DNA from: Treponema_C sp050937815
GTDB lineage: Bacteria > Spirochaetota > Spirochaetia > Treponematales > Treponemataceae
DNA: 64,000 bases
Reading direction: 5' to 3'
Assembly (NCBI RefSeq): GCF_050937815.1
Contig: NZ_JACDIJ010000001.1
Coordinates: 124,001-188,000 of the forward strand
Every line of letters begins with the position of its first letter. Positions within the stretch are counted from its first letter, which is position 1. The notes under the pieces are model-generated. The model saw nothing but the letters and a program-made list of their open reading frames with translations. It had not been told where the DNA came from and searched no databases. Shown piece after piece: positions 60,365 through 64,000 of the stretch. The position numbers were made by a program, and so were the translations under genes.

Positions 60365-61175
60365 TGTAGAATCTGTTTCTTGCCCTCTCCTCTCAATCAT
60401 AACAATAAACCGTAACAATGCTTTAGGTCTTCGTAAAACGATAAAAAGTGTTGTAACTCAGGATTGTACCGATTTTGAATACCTTATTATTGATGGAGCA
60501 TCTACGGATGAAAGTCATACCGTTATAAATGAATTTTTGAGCAGCAAATATGCAAATAAAATTTCTTATTGGATCAGTGAACCGGATACCGGAATTTACA
60601 ATGCGATGAATAAGGGAATCAGACAGGCACGGGGTACTTATGTATACATACTCAATTCCGGTGATTGGCTTGAACCTAATGCGCTTTCAAGTATTGTCGA
60701 AAAATTAAAAGCTGAACAACCGGATTTACTGCTATTTTTTTTGAACTTTTGGAGTAATGGAGAAAAAATACAATTAGAAATGAGGTTGCCGGAAAATTTA
60801 TGTATGGCAACAATGTGTCATCAAGGTCTTATATATAAAAAGAATCTACATGACAAATATAGCTTATATGATGAACGTTATCAATTTGCAGCAGATTACG
60901 ATTTTTGTATAAAAGCCTTTTACAAAAAAAATATAAATATTTCGTTTTTATTCTTACCTCTAGCAAATTTCCCGGTTGGAGGAATGGGGGGCTCCGAGGT
61001 TTCAACCATAGAATTTAATGAAATACAAATCAAATACGGCTTTATTCCCCCGCCCCCCTCTCGTATAAGAATTTTTATAAAAAAAGCAGTTAAATTTTTT
61101 ATTCCCTACGGCTTATTGTTTTTATACAGAAAAATAAAAACAATTGGAAAAAATTATGCAAATAAAAAAGAATAA
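60354..61175 (+). CDS. GT2 glycosyltransferase (WcaA-like)
   Basis: 273 residues from ATG 60354, overlapping the fucosyltransferase gene by 11 bp; GGGG lies 13 nt upstream. LLSIITINRNNALGLRKTI, FEYLIIDGASTDES, SEPDTGIYNAMNKGIRQARG and YVYILNSGDW are the GT-A motifs (ISEPDxGIYDAMNKG type), followed by FAADYDFCIKAF. Adds a hexose or amino hexose to the growing repeat unit; specificity unknown. Confidence 0.85.
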   Translation: MQINVESVSCPLLSIITINRNNALGLRKTIKSVVTQDCTDFEYLIIDGASTDESHTVINEFLSSKYANKISYWISEPDTGIYNAMNKGIRQARGTYVYILNSGDWLEPNALSSIVEKLKAEQPDLLLFFLNFWSNGEKIQLEMRLPENLCMATMCHQGLIYKKNLHDKYSLYDERYQFAADYDFCIKAFYKKNINISFLFLPLANFPVGGMGGSEVSTIEFNEIQIKYGFIPPPPSRIRIFIKKAVKFFIPYGLLFLYRKIKTIGKNYANKKE

Positions 61176-62268
61176 TAACATCATTTCATTAATTGTACCC
61201 ATTTATAACCGCAGTACTTTTTTACCGGCTTGTATTACAAGTATAATAAATCAATCATATCCGCATTTGGATATTATTCTTGTAGACGACGGTTCAACCG
61301 ATAATTCGTTTGATATTTGTAAAGAATATGCACAAAATGATAAGAGAATTACTGTTATAAGTATTCCGAACAGCGGAGTAAGTACGGCACGTAATACCGG
61401 TATACAACACGCAAAAGGCGATTTTATACAATTTGTAGACAGCGACGATATGATAAAACAAAATGCCTGCGAAATTCTTTTGAACGAACAAAAAAAGAAT
61501 GATGCGGATCTTGTGATATGCGGGTTCTATAATATAGACAGCAATGGAAATCACTTATCAGATGATTACTCAGATAGTCCGATATCCAACTTGGAAGATT
61601 TTTACAAAAATTTTGGATCCCTATTGGATAAAAATTTATTAAGGTCTCCTGTCAATAAGTTATATAAAAAAACTGTTATAGATGAACATAAAATCGGTTT
61701 TAATTCGGATTTTAGTATTGCAGAAGACGGACTGTTTAATCTTCACTATTATCGTTATATGAATTCACCCGTTGTAATACGGGATACTCTCTATATATGT
61801 ACAGACCATAACGATACCTCTCGATTGACTCGAAAGCCGCATGAAAATTATTTTAAAATACAAAATATATATTTTGAACAACTGGTTAATTTATTAAAAA
61901 CTAAAAATGCATATACGAAACAAAACAGAAATACTGTTATGTATCAATATCTTCAAATTCTTATAACAGGTCTGGAAAAAAAAGCCATGCACAATGAGAG
62001 CCTCGACTTAGATACATTACATAAAAATATTTTATGGGATATCTTTCCGGTACGGCACAATTTTGACTTTGTATCGAATAAGGTTACTTTATGGATAGAA
62101 AAAAAGCAGGAAAATAAATTACTGTATGCATTCACTAATACCGCATGCAAAAAGAAATTTGCGGCTATAAAATATACACAATACAATAAAAAAATTATAC
62201 ATAAAATATATGGAGTTTTAAAGATAATTTTTTGGCAATGTGCAGAAATTATATCTATTCTACGATAG
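61156..62268 (+). CDS. GT2 glycosyltransferase
   Basis: 370 residues from ATG 61156 (GGA 8 nt upstream; a TTG at 61144 is in frame). LIVPIYNRSTFLPACITSI, IILVDDGSTDNS (about 36-47), NSGVSTARNTGIQHAKGDFI and FVDSDDMI are canonical. The 180-residue C-terminal part contains SPVNKLYKK and FSIAEDGLFNLHYY, common in capsule transferases. Overlaps the previous gene by 20 bp. Confidence 0.88.
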   Translation: MQIKKNNNIISLIVPIYNRSTFLPACITSIINQSYPHLDIILVDDGSTDNSFDICKEYAQNDKRITVISIPNSGVSTARNTGIQHAKGDFIQFVDSDDMIKQNACEILLNEQKKNDADLVICGFYNIDSNGNHLSDDYSDSPISNLEDFYKNFGSLLDKNLLRSPVNKLYKKTVIDEHKIGFNSDFSIAEDGLFNLHYYRYMNSPVVIRDTLYICTDHNDTSRLTRKPHENYFKIQNIYFEQLVNLLKTKNAYTKQNRNTVMYQYLQILITGLEKKAMHNESLDLDTLHKNILWDIFPVRHNFDFVSNKVTLWIEKKQENKLLYAFTNTACKKKFAAIKYTQYNKKIIHKIYGVLKIIFWQCAEIISILR

Positions 62269-62277
62269 AAGGACTAT

Positions 62278-63636
62278 ATGAGCGAAAACATTAAAATTAT
62301 AACCTGTACCGGCTACGGCAATTCGGGCAGTTCGGCAGGTACGGACTTTTTAAAAGAATTCGATTCAATAAGTGTTCCCTGCAATAACTTTGAATGCACC
62401 TTTTTACATGAACCTGACGGTATTGCGGATTTAGCTTATGCATTGGAAGTTGAACCACATAGACTCAAAGCCGACTTGGCGATAAAGCGCTTTTTAGATT
62501 TAATTTCAAGGTTAAATAAGAACTATGGATATCGTTCTCATTTTAAGAACACCTTCCAGCCGATTATGACTGAGTATATTCAAGAATTGGTAGATTGTAC
62601 ATGGAAAGGAGGCTGGCATAGAGCATACGAAGAAGAAACCCTTTCTCTTAAAGAAAACGCTCGCAGAGATTTTTCCGTTATGTATTTTGAAGAAGTATAT
62701 AAAAAAAATCTGCATAATGAAAAAAAACAATCACTATATGAGCCGGATAACTGGCAGCGTCAATATCTCCCCTATGTAACACAATATTATACAAATGCGA
62801 GAGAAACATTTATTTCTGTAACAAAAAAATACTTATATAAACTTTTTGCCCAATTGCCGTATGGTAATGCCGACTATCTTGCATTGGATCAACTTTTACC
62901 TCCAATTTCTCATAGATTATATTCACGATATTTTGACTGGATCAGAACAATCATTATAGACAGAGATCCGCGCGACTTATATATTGCAAGTAAATTCTTT
63001 TGGGGCTCAAGGTATATTCCCCTCGATAATATCGATACATTTATTACATGGTTTAAATCAACACGAAGTGAACGGCTAACCGATACTTCAAATAATGTAA
63101 TATATATTCAATTAGAAGATTTAATATATGACTATGAAAATGCTAAAAACAAAATTATACAATTTATAGGTATTTCTCCCGAAAAACATAAAACTCCTTT
63201 AAAGTTTTTTAATCCGCAAAAAAGTTGCGTAAATACTCGATTATGGACAAAATATAATTTCTATAATGATGATATAAAAAAAATTGAACAAGAATTAACT
63301 CCCTTTTGTTTTGATTATTCTAAGTACAATTTTAATGAAATGAATTCTCGCAAGACAGTCGATTTTATGTTTCACGACCTTCAACATGAAGCCGATACTA
63401 TGCGCATAAAAAAGCATATATCTTTAAAATTACGATTTTTATATTTTAAGCGCAAATTAATCCGCTGTGCTTTGGATGCAGCTATAGTAAAAACAATGCA
63501 GTGGTTTAAGCGAGAAAAAAAAACACCCGCACTTTGTTTCCGTTTTCTTATTAAGTTCGGTGTATATGCAACTTTTTTTCCTTTTTATTATCTTTATGAG
63601 ATTCTAAAGGCGATTATTAATTTTATTATTATGTAG
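62278..63636 (+). CDS. sulfotransferase-like protein
   Basis: 452 residues. The PAPS 5'-phosphosulfate loop resembles CTGYGNSGSSAGTDFL (about 9-24), and the 3'-phosphate site IIIDRDPRDLYIASKFFWG (about 228-246) and YIQLEDLIYDYENAKNKIIQFIGI (about 275-298, in part) agree with the family. A basic, hydrophobic C-terminus (about 385-452) suggests attachment to the membrane. It probably sulfates the glycan; PAPS synthesis genes are not in the window. Confidence 0.7.
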   Translation: MSENIKIITCTGYGNSGSSAGTDFLKEFDSISVPCNNFECTFLHEPDGIADLAYALEVEPHRLKADLAIKRFLDLISRLNKNYGYRSHFKNTFQPIMTEYIQELVDCTWKGGWHRAYEEETLSLKENARRDFSVMYFEEVYKKNLHNEKKQSLYEPDNWQRQYLPYVTQYYTNARETFISVTKKYLYKLFAQLPYGNADYLALDQLLPPISHRLYSRYFDWIRTIIIDRDPRDLYIASKFFWGSRYIPLDNIDTFITWFKSTRSERLTDTSNNVIYIQLEDLIYDYENAKNKIIQFIGISPEKHKTPLKFFNPQKSCVNTRLWTKYNFYNDDIKKIEQELTPFCFDYSKYNFNEMNSRKTVDFMFHDLQHEADTMRIKKHISLKLRFLYFKRKLIRCALDAAIVKTMQWFKREKKTPALCFRFLIKFGVYATFFPFYYLYEILKAIINFIIM

Positions 63637-63664
63637 ATTCAGTAAATAGGGGTATTTAGAGCTG

Positions 63665-64000
63665 ATGAAAAAAAATAATATTCGATTTTCAATAATAGTG
63701 CCTGTATATAATTTGGAAAACTGTATCAAACAAAATATTCAAAGTCTTCTAAATCAAACATATGACAATATTGAAATAATTATTGTCAATGATGCTTCTA
63801 CGGATTGCAGTGCAGCCCAAATAGTTTCACTTGGACCATCTGATAAGATGACCGTTATAAACAATAAAAAAAATTTAGGCTTATTGCATACAAGGCTGGT
63901 CGGAACAAAACAAGCCTCTGGAGATTATATTTTATTTATGGATGGAGATGACAGTTTCGAAAAAAAAGCCTGTGAAATATTGGCAAAAAATCTTGAAGAG
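63665..64000 (+). CDS. GT2 glycosyltransferase, 5' part (runs off the window)
   Basis: 112 codons to the edge. SIIVPVYNLENCIKQNIQSL, IIIVNDASTDCS, VINNKKNLGLLHTRLVG and YILFMDGDDSF match the GT-A nucleotide-binding half of family 2. AGAG lies a few bases before the start. Continues the row of transferases of the glycan locus. Confidence 0.85.
   Translation, partial: MKKNNIRFSIIVPVYNLENCIKQNIQSLLNQTYDNIEIIIVNDASTDCSAAQIVSLGPSDKMTVINNKKNLGLLHTRLVGTKQASGDYILFMDGDDSFEKKACEILAKNLEE

Noticed and set aside
1..64000. tRNA, rRNA or insertion sequence genes
   Set aside because: None recognised on either strand; the mobile character of the Rhs array rests on repeats and remnants, not on a transposase.

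Overview
The window reads as the chromosome of a host-associated spirochaete of the genus Treponema. The pointers are a Borrelia-type P83/100 antigen homologue (6172-7728), the paired spirochaete-type TIGR03545/TIGR03546-like genes (25749-28513), several exported proteins of treponemal type and middling base composition. No rRNA, tRNA, CRISPR array or intact transposase was recognised. The species is not certain; the oral T. medium/T. vincentii group would fit.

Region I (1-9731) is ordinary chromosome: a truncated SUMF1-type lipoprotein, pcnB, an alpha/beta hydrolase, a TrmA/RumA-type RNA methyltransferase, an exported beta-propeller-like protein, the P83/100 homologue, and a lipoate pair (lipA, lplA).

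Region II (9919-25748, all on the minus strand) is an accessory array. It holds seven readable fragments of one Rhs core (YTPYGE...FTGKERDEETGLYYYGARYLD...DPDG) plus one relic. Each fragment is joined to a different C-terminal toxin domain and followed by a small immunity-like gene, and there is no full-length rhs gene. I number them C1 to C8 in the direction of transcription. Recognisable tips are pesticin-like muramidase (C2), an L,D-transpeptidase/DUF5675-like domain (C3), a HNH/AHH-type nuclease (C5), a decayed M91/NleD-like peptidase (C6) and a C39-like cysteine peptidase (C8); C1, C4 and C7 are of unknown type. Six fragments (C2-C7) are preceded by copies of one palindrome-rich element that cuts into the Rhs frame at variable points. 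In three copies it carries a near-consensus promoter ending 7 nt before an in-frame ATG. Remnants of older toxin tails lie behind newer immunity genes, so the array looks like a store of displaced or mobile Rhs tips. This is the most unusual part of the window.

Region III (25749-31225, minus strand) is again housekeeping: the TIGR03545/03546 pair, glycogen synthase and a class I aminotransferase.

Region IV (31370-64000, plus strand) is a large surface-glycan locus. It opens with a MarR-type EPS-associated regulator behind a promoter with an operator-like palindrome. Then come mannose-1-phosphate guanylyltransferase, a nucleotidyltransferase-aminotransferase fusion, a Wzm/Wzt ABC exporter, a bifunctional fucokinase/GDP-fucose pyrophosphorylase (Fkp), a NeuB-like synthase with a NeuA-phosphatase fusion, most of a pseudaminic acid pathway (PseB, PseC, PseF, PseH, PseI; PseG not seen), an ATP-grasp/aminotransferase/Fe-dehydrogenase trio, and transferases (DUF115-like, LicD, GT10 fucosyltransferase, GT2 enzymes, sulfotransferase). 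Two toxin-antitoxin-like pairs (MntA-HepT and AbiE-like) sit inside it. Base composition alternates between moderate-GC blocks (pse core, fkp, wzm) and AT-rich blocks (46.2-47.5, 52.4-56.5 and after 57.5 kb), as expected of a mosaic locus. Together the genes would make and export a fucosylated, nonulosonic-acid-bearing and possibly phosphodiester- and sulfate-decorated polysaccharide.
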